A stretch of 64,000 nt of DNA from Burkholderia sp. 8Y (lineage in GTDB: Bacteria; Pseudomonadota; Gammaproteobacteria; Burkholderiales; Burkholderiaceae), in the NCBI RefSeq assembly GCF_902506145.1, contig NZ_LR733519.1:2147213-2211212 (forward strand), in the 5' to 3' direction. The notes under the pieces are model-generated. The model saw nothing but the letters and a program-made list of their open reading frames with translations. It had not been told where the DNA came from and did not search any database. Positions 1 to 9,235 of the stretch are shown here, piece after piece. Made by a program: the position numbers and the translations under genes. How positions within the stretch are numbered: the stretch's first letter is position 1; the number at the start of each line of letters is the position of its first letter.

Positions 1-545
1 ATGCCGGTTTCGCTCGATTCGACGACCTTCCAGTCGCCGAGGCCGAAGGCTTTGTCGTCCACCATCTTCTTGAGGTTCTGGTTGGCAGGCGCGCCGGGTT
101 CGATGCCGTAGATGCGCTTGTCGAACTTGTCTGCGTTCTTCGCGAGGTCCGCGAACGAATGCACGCCCGCCGCCGCCACATAGTCCGGCACGGCGAGCGT
201 GAACTTGGCGTTGGACAGGTTCGCCCGCACCACGTCGATGGACTTCTCGTCGACGAACGGCTTCACGAGCGGCGCCTGCGCCGGCATCCAGTTGCCGAGA
301 AACACGTCGATCTGCCCTTTCTTCAAACCTTGATACGTGATCGGCACCGACAGGTTGGCGACGTCCTGCCGATAGCCGAGCGCCTTCAGCACGATGCCGC
401 TCATCGCGTTGGTCGCGTCGATGTCGGTCCAGCCCGGATCGGCCATGCGTACCTGCGCGCACGACGGCGGATCCGCGGCGAATGCAAGCGACGCCGCGCA
501 GCCGAGCGCGGCGTGAAAAAGCGCATGAAAGAGGACTTTTTTCAT
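1..545 (-). CDS. choX: Choline ABC transporter substrate-binding protein (partial, C-terminus outside window)
   Basis: Periplasmic binding protein that delivers choline to an ABC importer. The ATG lies at 543-545 and is followed by a signal peptide ending near AFA-AD. The frame stays open to base 1, so about 181 residues are visible. Tryptophans in MADPGWTDI and FLGNWMP and the tyrosine in AVPDY fit the aromatic box that holds the quaternary ammonium group in ChoX. It lies 42 bp after the betC stop on the same strand, so sulfatase and choline uptake are probably co-transcribed. A clear paralogue lies at 7113-8063. The permease and ATPase genes are not in the window. Confidence 0.88.
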   Translation of the reverse strand, partial: MKKVLFHALFHAALGCAASLAFAADPPSCAQVRMADPGWTDIDATNAMSGIVLKALGYRQDVANLSVPITYQGLKKGQIDVFLGNWMPAQAPLVKPFVDEKSIDVVRANLSNAKFTLAVPDYVAAAGVHSFADLAKNADKFDKRIYGIEPGAPANQNLKKMVDDKAFGLGDWKVVESSETG

Positions 546-587
546 CTGCGTTCCTGTCGAAAGGTGCGGTTGATGGTGCAGCGGCTT

Positions 588-2123
588 TTAGTGCTCGACG
601 GCGGGAAAGCGCGCCATCGCTTCCAGATCGTCGAGGTCGAGATGATTGCGCATGTAACGCTGGCTCGCATCGACGCGAGGCTGCCAGTCCCACGACTGGA
701 TCGTGCCGCGCGTGGTGGACGCGAAGTGAAAATGGCGGCGGCGCTGGCTCTTCAGCACGTCGCGATGCAACGCTTCCAGATCCCAGCGACGCGCGACTTC
801 CTCACGGAACGCGGCGGCGAGTGCCCGATGCCGTTCGTCTTGCGCCAGATTCGTCCGTTCGAACGGGTCGGCATTGACGTCGTAGAGCTGGTCGGGATCG
901 ACCGTCGTGTGAATGAACTTGTAGGCTCCGCGCCGGATCATGACGATGGGCGCGATCGCGCCCTCGGCCAGATACTCGCCGATCGCTTCGTCATGGCCGC
1001 CCGTTCGCGTCAGATGCGGCAGGAGGCTGCGTCCGTCGATGGCGTCGGGCCATTCACGCGGCGGCGCATTGCGCGCCAGTTCGACGAGCGTCGGCAGCAC
1101 ATCCAGATGCGAGACCGACTCGGCCACGCGATGCGCCTCGAAGCGCCCCGGCCGATGCACGATCAGCGGCACGCGGCAGCCGCCTTCGAAGAAGGTCATC
1201 TTGTACCAGAGGTTGCGCTCTCCGAGCATCTCACCGTGATCGGACGTGACGATGATCGTGGTGTCGTCCGCGAAGCCGGCCTGCTCCAAGGCTTCGAGGA
1301 TCGCGCCGAACTGGTCATCGACATACGACACCGCGCCGTAATACGCGCGCCGTGCGTTGCGGATTTGCGCGTCGGTCGGCGGCGTGCGATCGGCTTCGTA
1401 GACGTGACGCAGACGCCGCGAATGCGGATCGCTTGCTTCGAGCGCGTCGCGATGAAGCGGCATGTCCACGTCCTCATCGCGATACATGTCCCAGTATTTG
1501 CGCGGAATCGCATACGGATCGTGCGGATGCGTGAGCGACGCGACCATCATGAAAGGCCGCGCGTCCTTGCCCGCTTGCCGCTCGCGCGCCATGTCAAAGA
1601 GCTTCTGTCGCACGGTGAACGTGACTTCGTCGTCGAAGTCGAGCTGATTGGTACGCACGCACGGGCCGGCTTCGATGACGGAACTCATGTTGTGATACCA
1701 CGAGGGACGCGCCTCGAAGTTCTCCCAGTCGGGCGTCCAGCCGAAATCGGCGGGATAGATGTCGGTGGTGAGCCGTTCCTCGAAACCGTGCAGCTGGTCC
1801 GCGCCGCAGAAATGCATCTTGCCCGACAGGATCGTGCGATACCCCTCCGCGCGCAGATAGTGCGCGAAGGTCAGCGTTTGCGACGGGAACTCGGCGGCGT
1901 TGTCGTAGGCGCCGATGTTCGAGGGCAGCTTGCCCGACAAAAACGAGAAACGCGACGGCGCGCAGAGCGGGCTCGCGCAATACGCGGATTCGAAGACCAC
2001 GCCGTGACGCGCGAGCGCATCGATATGCGGCGTCTTCGTCACGCGGTTGCCGTACGCGGCGAGCGCGAACGGCGTGAGTTGATCGGCCATCAAAACAAGG
2101 ATATTTTGTTTCGCTTCAAGCAT
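588..2123 (-). CDS. betC: Choline sulfatase
   Basis: Hydrolyses choline-O-sulfate to choline and sulfate, feeding the betaine pathway. The start is the ATG at 2121-2123, preceded by GAGG at good spacing; an in-frame upstream extension is possible but would enter the divergent promoter region. The product is 511 aa, the usual length for BetC. The sulfatase signature CAPSR places the formylglycine cysteine at residue 54. Metal-site sequence is seen in VLMADQ near the N-terminus and TSDHGEMLGE in the middle. The C-terminal part contains the choline-sulfatase-type tail. It is divergent from the LysR regulator at 2249, which probably controls it. Confidence 0.95.
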   Translation of the reverse strand: MLEAKQNILVLMADQLTPFALAAYGNRVTKTPHIDALARHGVVFESAYCASPLCAPSRFSFLSGKLPSNIGAYDNAAEFPSQTLTFAHYLRAEGYRTILSGKMHFCGADQLHGFEERLTTDIYPADFGWTPDWENFEARPSWYHNMSSVIEAGPCVRTNQLDFDDEVTFTVRQKLFDMARERQAGKDARPFMMVASLTHPHDPYAIPRKYWDMYRDEDVDMPLHRDALEASDPHSRRLRHVYEADRTPPTDAQIRNARRAYYGAVSYVDDQFGAILEALEQAGFADDTTIIVTSDHGEMLGERNLWYKMTFFEGGCRVPLIVHRPGRFEAHRVAESVSHLDVLPTLVELARNAPPREWPDAIDGRSLLPHLTRTGGHDEAIGEYLAEGAIAPIVMIRRGAYKFIHTTVDPDQLYDVNADPFERTNLAQDERHRALAAAFREEVARRWDLEALHRDVLKSQRRRHFHFASTTRGTIQSWDWQPRVDASQRYMRNHLDLDDLEAMARFPAVEH

Positions 2124-2190
2124 GGAGCAAGCCTCGAATAGAATCGGATGCAAGAACCGCGCGCCCGGTTGTTCGCGCAATGTCACTATT

Positions 2191-2219
2191 GCCGTCCGAT
2201 TTTCGTCTGTGAAGACGGC
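2191..2219. promoter_or_regulatory. Inverted repeat in the betC / LysR-regulator divergent promoter region
   Basis: GCCGTC (2191-2196) pairs with GACGGC (2214-2219), and CGTCT (2204-2208) with AGACG (2213-2217). The dyad lies in the 125 bp between betC and the divergent LysR-type gene, where such regulators normally bind. Assigning it as the operator is inference. Confidence 0.35.
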
Positions 2220-2248
2220 ATTTCGTTATGCGCCCATAAGGAGCCGTT

Positions 2249-3148
2249 ATGCCGCGACAAGACCGCCTGCCGCCTATGCAGGCGCTCCTGATGTTCGAAT
2301 CCGCCGCGCGGCTCGCGAGCTTCACGGCCGCTGCGCGCGAGCTCGGTTCGACCCAGCCCGCAGTGAGCCAGCGCGTCGTGCAGCTTGAAGAATCGCTTGG
2401 CACGGCGCTGTTCGAGCGCGGCCACCGCGGCGTGACGCTGACCGAAGACGGCGCGCGTCTCTTCGATGCAGTGCGTCAGGGCCTCGATGTCATCCGTGAA
2501 GCCACGAGCGATATCCGCGCGCGCCATACGCAGCGCGCGCTGACCTTGTCGACGGACTTCGGCTTCGCCACCTACTGGCTCATGCCGCGCCTGCCGCAAT
2601 TCAAGGCGCTGATGCCCGATGTCGACGTGAAGATCATCACGTCTCAGCAGATGCCGAGCGCGTCCGGCGATTGCGCGGATGTCGCCATCGTGTTCGGCGA
2701 CATGCACGGCGACTGGGGCGCGCGCCGGGCCGTGAAGCTGTTCCCGGAACGCGTCACGCCCGTATGCAGCCCGACTTTCGCGGCGACGCATGACACCTCC
2801 GATCTTTCGAAGCTACCGCTGCTGCATGTCGAACGCACGCAGCCCGAGCGATGGCTTTCATGGAACGCCTGGTTCGACGCGCACGGCGAGACACCGCCGC
2901 CCATGCACGGCGGACTGACCTTCAACAGCTACGCGCTCGTCGCGCATGCGGCGGTCATGGGCCAGGGCGTCGCGCTCGGCTGGTCGCCGCTCATCGACGA
3001 ACTCGTGTCCACGGGCCAGCTCGTCTCGCTCAGTGCGGCCTCGCTCGTCACCGATCGCGGGTACATGCTGCTCACGCGACGCGACCAGTCGGCGGCCGTG
3101 CGCGCTTTCCAGGACTGGCTGCTCGACGAGTGCGACGCAATCGTCTGA
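2249..3148 (+). CDS. LysR-family regulator of choline-sulfate use
   Basis: 299 aa. The N-terminal winged helix-turn-helix covers about residues 6-65 (MFESAARLASFTAAARELG, then TQPAVSQRV), followed by a LysR substrate-binding domain to the end. AAGGAG stands just upstream of the ATG. It is divergent from betC and upstream of betI, the usual place for the regulator of the choline-sulfate operon. Sequence and context fit the choline-sulfate-utilization regulator family; the inducer is presumably choline-O-sulfate or choline, which is inference. Confidence 0.88.
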   Translation: MPRQDRLPPMQALLMFESAARLASFTAAARELGSTQPAVSQRVVQLEESLGTALFERGHRGVTLTEDGARLFDAVRQGLDVIREATSDIRARHTQRALTLSTDFGFATYWLMPRLPQFKALMPDVDVKIITSQQMPSASGDCADVAIVFGDMHGDWGARRAVKLFPERVTPVCSPTFAATHDTSDLSKLPLLHVERTQPERWLSWNAWFDAHGETPPPMHGGLTFNSYALVAHAAVMGQGVALGWSPLIDELVSTGQLVSLSAASLVTDRGYMLLTRRDQSAAVRAFQDWLLDECDAIV

Positions 3149-3183
3149 CGCCGACCGCTCGTTCGCTTCATTTCGCTGTTTTG

Positions 3184-3216
3184 TTGATTGACCGTCCAAT
3201 ATAAAAAAAGTAGCAT
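3184..3216 (+). promoter_or_regulatory. Candidate BetI operator overlapping the bet promoter
   Basis: An imperfect dyad, ATTG-ACCGT-CCAAT (3187-3200), extends outward with AT-rich flanks and resembles the ATTG/CAAT palindromes known for BetI. TTGACC (3188-3193) and TAGCAT (3211-3216) form a -35/-10 pair with 17 bp spacing inside the same stretch. Repressor binding here would block the promoter of betI-betB-betA. Read by eye only. Confidence 0.5.
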
Positions 3217-3269
3217 GGACTGACGTTCTGCACAACCGGGGCCGCCATGCTCTCTTTACGTCGACCACC

Positions 3270-3857
3270 ATGCCAAAGCTAGGAATGCGGGAAGTGCGCC
3301 GCGCGCAACTCATCGATGCCACCTTGCTGACCATCGACGAAGTGGGACTGACGGGCGCCACGCTCGCGACGGTGGCCCAGCGCGCGTCCATATCGACCGG
3401 CATCGTGAGCCATTACTTCGGCGACAAGGACGGGCTGCTGGAGGCCACCATGCGCCATGTGCTGCGGTCGTTGTGGCAAGGCACGTCGCGCCGGCGCAAG
3501 GCCGCGAAGCCCGATCCGCGCTCGAAACTGCGCGCGGTCGTCGCGGCCAACTTCGATGTCGAGCAGGTCAACGGGCCGGTCATGAAGACATGGCTCGCGT
3601 TCTGGTCGGAAAGCATGCATAAGGAACAACTGCGGCGTTTGCAGCATGTGAACACGCGGCGTCTCTACTCCAATCTGTGCACGGATTTCTCGCGCGTCAT
3701 GAGCCGCGCTGCGGCCCGCCGCGCGGCAACCGGGCTCGCGGCCCTGATCGACGGTCTCTGGCTGCGCGGCGCGCTCGCGGGCGAACCGTTCGACACGAAG
3801 ACCGCGTTGCGCGTCTCATACGACTACATCGATCTCATGATCCAGCCACGAGACTGA
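3270..3857 (+). CDS. betI: TetR-family choline-responsive repressor BetI
   Basis: 195 aa, the normal BetI length. The TetR DNA-binding domain is at the N-terminus (about residues 10-55, with [19 protein letters not shown] as recognition region), followed by the helical ligand domain. BetI represses the bet genes until choline is present. It is the first gene of betI-betB-betA; the gap to betB is 30 bp. The Shine-Dalgarno is weak, but the position of the helix-turn-helix fits this ATG. Confidence 0.95.
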   Translation: MPKLGMREVRRAQLIDATLLTIDEVGLTGATLATVAQRASISTGIVSHYFGDKDGLLEATMRHVLRSLWQGTSRRRKAAKPDPRSKLRAVVAANFDVEQVNGPVMKTWLAFWSESMHKEQLRRLQHVNTRRLYSNLCTDFSRVMSRAAARRAATGLAALIDGLWLRGALAGEPFDTKTALRVSYDYIDLMIQPRD

Positions 3858-3887
3858 TCATTCCAACGCATTCAGGAGACGCAGGCG

Positions 3888-5357
3888 ATGCCAGTTTTCG
3901 AAGAGCAACGGCTTTACATCGGCGGCCAATACGTCGATGCCACCAGTGGCGAAACCTTCGACACGCTCGATCCCGCCACGGGCGAAAGCCTCGCGCGGGT
4001 GCAGCAGGCGTCGCAGGCCGACATCGACCGCGCGGTTCGATCCGCGCAAGCGGCGCAGCAGGAATGGACCGCATTGACGTCGATGCAACGCTCGCGCATT
4101 CTGCGTCGCGCGGTGGAGTTGCTGCGCGCGCGCAACGACGAACTCGCCGCGCTCGAAACGCGCGATACAGGCAAGCCTATCTCCGAGACGCGCGCCGTGG
4201 ATATCGTCACGGGCGCGGATGTCATCGAGTATTACGCGGGGCTCGCGACGGCAATCGAAGGCGAGCAGATACCGCTGCGCGAATCGTCGTTCGTCTATAC
4301 GCGGCGCGAGCCTATCGGCGTATGCGCGGGCATCGGCGCGTGGAACTATCCGATACAGATCGCATGCTGGAAGTCCGCACCCGCGCTCGCGGCAGGCAAT
4401 GCGATGATCTTCAAGCCCAGCGAAGTCACGCCGTTGAGCGCGCTCAAGCTCGCGGAAATCTACACGGAAGCGGGCGTGCCACCGGGATTGTTCAACGTGG
4501 TGCAGGGCGATGCCCGCGTCGGCGCGATGCTCGCGGAGCATCCCGGCATCGACAAGATTTCGTTCACCGGCGGTATCGAGACTGGCAAGAAGGTGATGGC
4601 GCGCGCGGGTGGATCGACGCTCAAGGACGTGACGATGGAACTCGGCGGCAAGTCGCCGCTTATCGTCTTCGCCGATTCGAACCTGGAGCGCGCCGCCGAC
4701 ATCGCGATGAGCGCGAACTTCTTCAGCTCGGGCCAGGTCTGCACGAACGGCACGCGGGTGTTCGTCGAACGCAGTGTCATCGAGCAATTCGAACGTCTGG
4801 TGCAGGAACGTGTGAAGCGCATTCGTATCGGCGCACCGGATGATCCTCGTACCAACTTCGGGCCGCTTGCGAGCACCGCGCAGTTGCAGAAGGTGCTGGG
4901 CTATATCGAAGCAGGCAAGCGCGAAGGCGCGCGGCTGCTTGCGGGCGGCGCGCGTCTGACCGATGGCGCATTCGCGCGCGGCAACTACGTGGAGCCGACC
5001 GTGTTCGCGGATTGCCGCGATGACATGCGCATCGTGCAGGAAGAGATATTCGGTCCGGTCATGTGCATCCTTCCCTTCGACGACGAAGGCGAAGTCATCG
5101 CGCGCGCCAACGACACGGTGTATGGCCTCGCGGCAGGCGTCGTGACCGAGAACCTCTCGCGCGCGCACCGCGTCATACATCGGCTGCACGCGGGCATTTG
5201 CTGGATCAATACATGGGGCGAGTCGCCGGCGGAGATGCCCGTTGGCGGATACAAGCAATCGGGCATTGGTCGCGAGAACGGCATCGTCACGTTGCACGCC
5301 TACACGCGCATCAAGTCGGTTCAGGTGGAACTCGGACCGTATCAACCCGTGTTTTGA
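3888..5357 (+). CDS. betB: Betaine aldehyde dehydrogenase
   Basis: 489 aa NAD(P)-dependent aldehyde dehydrogenase that oxidises betaine aldehyde to glycine betaine. Visible are the catalytic glutamate in MELGGK (about residue 251) and the catalytic cysteine in GQVCTNGTR (about residue 285), plus PWNY-type sequence [13 protein letters not shown] precedes the ATG. It lies between betI and betA in the canonical order. Length and motif positions match BetB with no sign of damage. Confidence 0.96.
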   Translation: MPVFEEQRLYIGGQYVDATSGETFDTLDPATGESLARVQQASQADIDRAVRSAQAAQQEWTALTSMQRSRILRRAVELLRARNDELAALETRDTGKPISETRAVDIVTGADVIEYYAGLATAIEGEQIPLRESSFVYTRREPIGVCAGIGAWNYPIQIACWKSAPALAAGNAMIFKPSEVTPLSALKLAEIYTEAGVPPGLFNVVQGDARVGAMLAEHPGIDKISFTGGIETGKKVMARAGGSTLKDVTMELGGKSPLIVFADSNLERAADIAMSANFFSSGQVCTNGTRVFVERSVIEQFERLVQERVKRIRIGAPDDPRTNFGPLASTAQLQKVLGYIEAGKREGARLLAGGARLTDGAFARGNYVEPTVFADCRDDMRIVQEEIFGPVMCILPFDDEGEVIARANDTVYGLAAGVVTENLSRAHRVIHRLHAGICWINTWGESPAEMPVGGYKQSGIGRENGIVTLHAYTRIKSVQVELGPYQPVF

Positions 5358-5368
5358 GGAGCTGTCCG

Positions 5369-7072
5369 ATGAGCGCGAAAGAGTTCGACTATATAGTCGT
5401 CGGCGCGGGTTCGGCGGGCAACGTGCTCGCGTCGCGTCTGACCGAGGACGAGGACGTGACCGTGCTGCTGCTCGAAGCAGGCGGCCCCGATTACCGCTTC
5501 GATTTCCGCACGCAAATGCCGGCGGCGCTCGCGTATCCGCTGCAAGGACGCCGCTATAACTGGGCCTACGAAACGGAGCCCGAGCCGCACATGAACCATC
5601 GCCGCATGGAATGTGGACGCGGCAAGGGGCTCGGCGGATCGTCGCTCATCAACGGCATGTGCTATATCCGCGGCAATGCGCTGGATTACGACAACTGGGC
5701 GTCGATGCCGGGCCTGGAGAACTGGAGCTACCTCGACTGCCTGCCGTATTTCCGCAAGGCGGAGACGCGCGATATCGGCCCGAACGAATACCACGGTGGC
5801 GATGGCCCCGTTCATGTGACGACGAGCAAGCCCGGCAACAATCCGCTCTTCGCCGCGATGGTCGAAGCCGGCGTGCAGGCGGGCTATCCGCGCACGGACG
5901 ATCTGAACGGCTATCGGCAAGAAGGCTTCGGCCCGATGGATCGCACCGTCACCGCGAACGGACGACGCGCGAGCACGGCGCGAGGCTATCTCGATCGCGC
6001 GAGACAGCGTTCCAATCTCACGATCGTGACGCATGCCACCACGGACCGCGTGCTGTTCTCGGGCAAACGCGCGATCGGCGTCGCCTATCTGCATGGCGGC
6101 CAGCGCGAGACCGCGCATGTACGCCGCGAAGTGCTCGTGTGCTGCGGGGCGATCGCGTCGCCTCAGTTGTTGCAGCGTTCGGGCGTGGGCCCCTCTGCGT
6201 GGCTGAAGGAACTGGACATTCCGGTGGTGCACGACTTGCCCGGCGTTGGCGAGAACCTCCAGGATCACCTCGAAATGTACATGCAGTACGCATGCAAGGA
6301 ACCGGTGTCGCTCTACCCGGCGCTCAAGTGGTGGAACCAGCCCGCCATCGGGCTCGAATGGATGGTGAATGGCACCGGCATCGGCGCGACGAATCATTTC
6401 GAGGCGGGCGGCTTCATCCGCACACGCGACGACGACCTGTGGCCGAACATCCAGTATCACTTTCTGCCGGTTGCGATCAACTACAACGGGTCGAATCCCA
6501 TCGATATGCACGGCTTTCAGGCTCACGTCGGATCGATGCGCTCGCCGAGCCGGGGCCGCGTGAAGCTGAAGTCACGCGATCCGAACGCGCACCCGAGCAT
6601 CCTCTTCAACTACATGGCCGATCCGCTGGACTGGCGCGAGTTTCGCGACGGAATCCGCATGACGCGCGAGATCATGCGGCAGCCCGCGCTCGCGCGCTAT
6701 CGCGGCAAAGAGCTTCACCCCGGCGACGATGCCATGACGGATAGCGAACTGGATGCCTTCGTGCGCGCGAAAGCAGAGACGGCTTATCACCCGTCATGCT
6801 CGTGCAAGATGGGATATGACGACATGGCCGTCGTCGATGGTGAAGGACGCGTGCATGGGATCGATGCGCTGCGTGTCGTGGACGCGTCCATCATGCCGCA
6901 GATCACGACGGGCAACCTGAACGCGCCGACGATCATGTTGGCGGAGAAGATCGCGGATCGCATTCGCGGCATCGCGCCGCTTCAGAAGATCAATACTCCT
7001 TATTTTGTGGCTGATGGCGCGAAGAAGCGGACGGATTTAGTAAGCGCCCAGCCTGAGAGAGTCTTGAAGTAA
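5369..7072 (+). CDS. betA: Choline dehydrogenase
   Basis: 567 aa FAD-dependent GMC oxidoreductase that oxidises choline to betaine aldehyde, membrane-associated in relatives. The start is the ATG at 5369 behind GAGGAG, 11 bp after the betB stop; a longer reading frame beginning inside betB is not credible. The FAD dinucleotide motif VVGAGSAGN is at residues 10-18, the GMC signature [15 protein letters not shown] at about 83-97, and the C-terminal catalytic segment [10 protein letters not shown] near residue 472. Third gene of the bet operon. Confidence 0.96.
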   Translation: MSAKEFDYIVVGAGSAGNVLASRLTEDEDVTVLLLEAGGPDYRFDFRTQMPAALAYPLQGRRYNWAYETEPEPHMNHRRMECGRGKGLGGSSLINGMCYIRGNALDYDNWASMPGLENWSYLDCLPYFRKAETRDIGPNEYHGGDGPVHVTTSKPGNNPLFAAMVEAGVQAGYPRTDDLNGYRQEGFGPMDRTVTANGRRASTARGYLDRARQRSNLTIVTHATTDRVLFSGKRAIGVAYLHGGQRETAHVRREVLVCCGAIASPQLLQRSGVGPSAWLKELDIPVVHDLPGVGENLQDHLEMYMQYACKEPVSLYPALKWWNQPAIGLEWMVNGTGIGATNHFEAGGFIRTRDDDLWPNIQYHFLPVAINYNGSNPIDMHGFQAHVGSMRSPSRGRVKLKSRDPNAHPSILFNYMADPLDWREFRDGIRMTREIMRQPALARYRGKELHPGDDAMTDSELDAFVRAKAETAYHPSCSCKMGYDDMAVVDGEGRVHGIDALRVVDASIMPQITTGNLNAPTIMLAEKIADRIRGIAPLQKINTPYFVADGAKKRTDLVSAQPERVLK

Positions 7073-7112
7073 TCAGCAAGCGACAAGATCAACCTATCCA
7101 ACTGGAGCAGCG

Positions 7113-8063
7113 ATGAGACACCTTGTAGCCGGGATGACATGTACCCTTGCTATCGCCAGCAACTTTGTCGTCAATGCCTATGCAGCGGATCCGGCAAGCT
7201 GCCGCACCGTTCGGATGGCCGACATCGGATGGTCGGACATCGCGGCGACGACGGGCCTCACGACCAACGTCCTGTCGGGCCTCGGCTACGCGCCATCGAA
7301 GATGATGGCATCCGTTCCGATCACCTTTGCTGGCGTGAAGTCGAAACAGATCGACGCCTTTCTCGGCTACTGGTCGCCTTCCATGGACCCGGTCATCGAG
7401 CCGTTCGTCAAGTCCGGGGCGCTCAAAGTGGTGAACCCGCCCAACCTGACCGGCGCGAAATACACGCTGGCCGTGCCTGATTATGTGTATCAGGCGGGCA
7501 TCAGGAGCTTCTCCGACATCGCGAAGAATGCCGACAAGCTGCACTACAAGATCTATGGAATCGAGCCGGGGAACGACGCGAATATCCTGATCGACAAGAT
7601 GATCAAAGCCAATCAGTTCGGCCTCGGCAAGTTCAAGCTCGTGGAATCGAGCGAGGCGGGCATGCTGGTCCAGGTGAACCGCGCGGTGCAGAACAAGGAG
7701 TGGATCGTCTTTCTGGGCTGGGAGCCGCATCCGATGAATGTTCGAATGAAGATCGACTATCTGTCGGGCGGCGACGACGTGTTCGGGCCGAACTATGGCG
7801 AAGCGAAGGTGTACACGGTGCAGCCGACCGATTACGCCGCGCGATGCCCGAATGCGGCCCGGCTTTTCGCCAACCTTCGCTTCAATACGTCCATGGAGAA
7901 TCAGATCATGACGCACATCATGGACAAGGAAGACCCCAACAAGGCAACGCTGGAGTGGTTGAAGGCGAATCCTTCGATTCTCGACAGTTGGCTTGCCGGC
8001 GTAACGACTCTGGATGGAAAGCCTGGACTGCCGGCGGTCAAGGCGTATCTCGCGAACCACTAA
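7113..8063 (+). CDS. choX: Choline/betaine ABC transporter substrate-binding protein, second copy
   Basis: 316 aa with a signal peptide ending at AYA-AD. The four aromatic positions of the ChoX box are present: W in DIGWSDI, W in LGYWSP, Y in VPDYVYQ and W in LGWEPHP. It follows betA by 40 bp on the same strand and has GGAG before its ATG, so it may belong to the bet operon. It is paralogous to the partial gene at 1-545, but spans such as LTGAKYTLAVPDY differ enough that the ligand range could differ. No permease or ATPase gene lies beside it. Confidence 0.9.
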   Translation: MRHLVAGMTCTLAIASNFVVNAYAADPASCRTVRMADIGWSDIAATTGLTTNVLSGLGYAPSKMMASVPITFAGVKSKQIDAFLGYWSPSMDPVIEPFVKSGALKVVNPPNLTGAKYTLAVPDYVYQAGIRSFSDIAKNADKLHYKIYGIEPGNDANILIDKMIKANQFGLGKFKLVESSEAGMLVQVNRAVQNKEWIVFLGWEPHPMNVRMKIDYLSGGDDVFGPNYGEAKVYTVQPTDYAARCPNAARLFANLRFNTSMENQIMTHIMDKEDPNKATLEWLKANPSILDSWLAGVTTLDGKPGLPAVKAYLANH

Positions 8064-8147
8064 AGGTCGGACAAAGCAGTTGCCGACGCGGTCGATGCCG
8101 TGTTGCTAGCAGCATGGCATTCGACGACGAAGCCTTCTGGATGATTC

Positions 8148-8495
8148 ATGACCCACGAAAAGACGTCGGCCTATGGCGCACTGTTTGTCGCGATACTGCT
8201 GGAGATCGCCGGCACGACTTGCCTGCAGAAGTCGGAGCAGTTCACGAAGCTCGCCCCAACCCTCGCGATGGCGGGCTTCTATCTCGGCGCGTTCTATTTT
8301 CTTTCGATCGTGTTGAAGACGATTCCCGTCGGACTGGCTTACGCGATCTGGAGCGGGCTAGGCATTGTTCTGATCTCTTGTGTCGGCGTGTTCGTCTTTC
8401 GTCACAAGCTGGATGCGCCTGCCGTGATTGGCCTTGGGCTGATCGTGGTGGGTGTGGTGATTATCAACGTGTTTTCGAAGGCGAGCGTGCATTGA
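8148..8495 (+). CDS. Small multidrug resistance (EmrE-type) transporter
   Basis: 115 aa, four predicted membrane helices. The membrane-embedded glutamate expected of SMR pumps is E19 in LLEIAGTT, and the conserved tryptophan is in YAIWSGLG. SMR proteins exchange protons for quaternary cations, and some carry betaine or choline as osmoprotectants. Its position 84 bp after a choline-binding protein gene in the bet locus suggests a quaternary-ammonium substrate; this is inference from context. Confidence 0.88.
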   Translation: MTHEKTSAYGALFVAILLEIAGTTCLQKSEQFTKLAPTLAMAGFYLGAFYFLSIVLKTIPVGLAYAIWSGLGIVLISCVGVFVFRHKLDAPAVIGLGLIVVGVVIINVFSKASVH

Positions 8496-8518
8496 GGGGG
8501 ATTTGATGTAGCCCCTCA
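8493..8518. terminator. Weak hairpin between convergent genes
   Basis: TGAGGGG (8493-8499) pairs with CCCCTCA (8512-8518) just at the end of the SMR gene, facing the leftward HAD gene. There is no T-tract, so termination is only possible, not shown. Confidence 0.3.
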
Positions 8519-8629
8519 CCGCACGAACATCGTCGATGTCTGCCGCCTCCGCGAAGAGCACGACTCAATGCATCTATTAACCGCTTCCCGCATTAGCCGT
8601 AGATTGAAGCGTTATCGCCGATATGCGCC

Positions 8630-9235
8630 TCAATCCCTGAACGGTCGATAAGAAGGATGAACCGCCGCGCGCAGCATCTCGGCGTCGCCGTCGCTATCGC
8701 CGTAGGCGTAGGTTTCGAAGTCCGCAAGCGGCCTGCCGAGCAGCGATTCGATGCGATGCACCTTTTCGGCCGCGCGGCAATTCGCTCCTTGCATGCGGCC
8801 TGTGGCCTGCGCGCCGGCGCGTTCGATTCGCGTGCAAAGCAGATCGTCGAAACGAAGATCGCGCGCAATGTGCTCCAGATACAGATCGAGCGATGCGCTC
8901 ACCATGATCAGCCGATGCCCGCGCTCGCGATGCCAGCGAATGCGCTCGACCGCGGCGGGCCGATACCACCTGGGCACCGTCTTGGCATAGGCGCGTCCGA
9001 CGGCTTGGAGACGCGCATAGTCCGCGCCGGCAAACAGCCGTGCGAGCAGGCGGGCCTTGAAGCGATCGCGGGTGGACAATCCGCCGTAGACCATCAGCGC
9101 ATGTGCGCCTAACGACGCAAATGCGGCGCATACGCGCGTCCTTCCGAGGGCCTCGAACAGATAAGGTGCGAAAGTGTCTTTCGTCGTGATGGTGCCGTCG
9201 AAATCGAAGAGTGCGAGGGTCTGCGTCGTCATCAT
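8630..9235 (-). CDS. HAD-superfamily (IB-type) phosphatase
   Basis: 201 aa. HAD motifs in order: FDFDGT (about residues 11-16) with nucleophile Asp, VSAS as motif II near residue 98, a lysine around 149, and GDSDGD near residue 180 as motif IV. The family hydrolyses phosphomonoesters; SerB-like and phosphatidylglycerophosphatase-like members share this layout. Its ATG overlaps the stop of the kinase gene by ATGA (9232-9235), implying translational coupling as the last gene of the Ter-type operon. The substrate is unknown; HAD phosphoesterases are recurrent in Ter neighbourhoods. Confidence 0.85.
   Translation of the reverse strand: MMTTQTLALFDFDGTITTKDTFAPYLFEALGRTRVCAAFASLGAHALMVYGGLSTRDRFKARLLARLFAGADYARLQAVGRAYAKTVPRWYRPAAVERIRWHRERGHRLIMVSASLDLYLEHIARDLRFDDLLCTRIERAGAQATGRMQGANCRAAEKVHRIESLLGRPLADFETYAYGDSDGDAEMLRAAVHPSYRPFRD

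Noticed and set aside
159..2141. Long plus-strand open frame of 660 codons across the choline-sulfatase region
   Set aside because: It runs antisense to choX and betC, is Arg-rich with no domain, and betC is unmistakable on the other strand.
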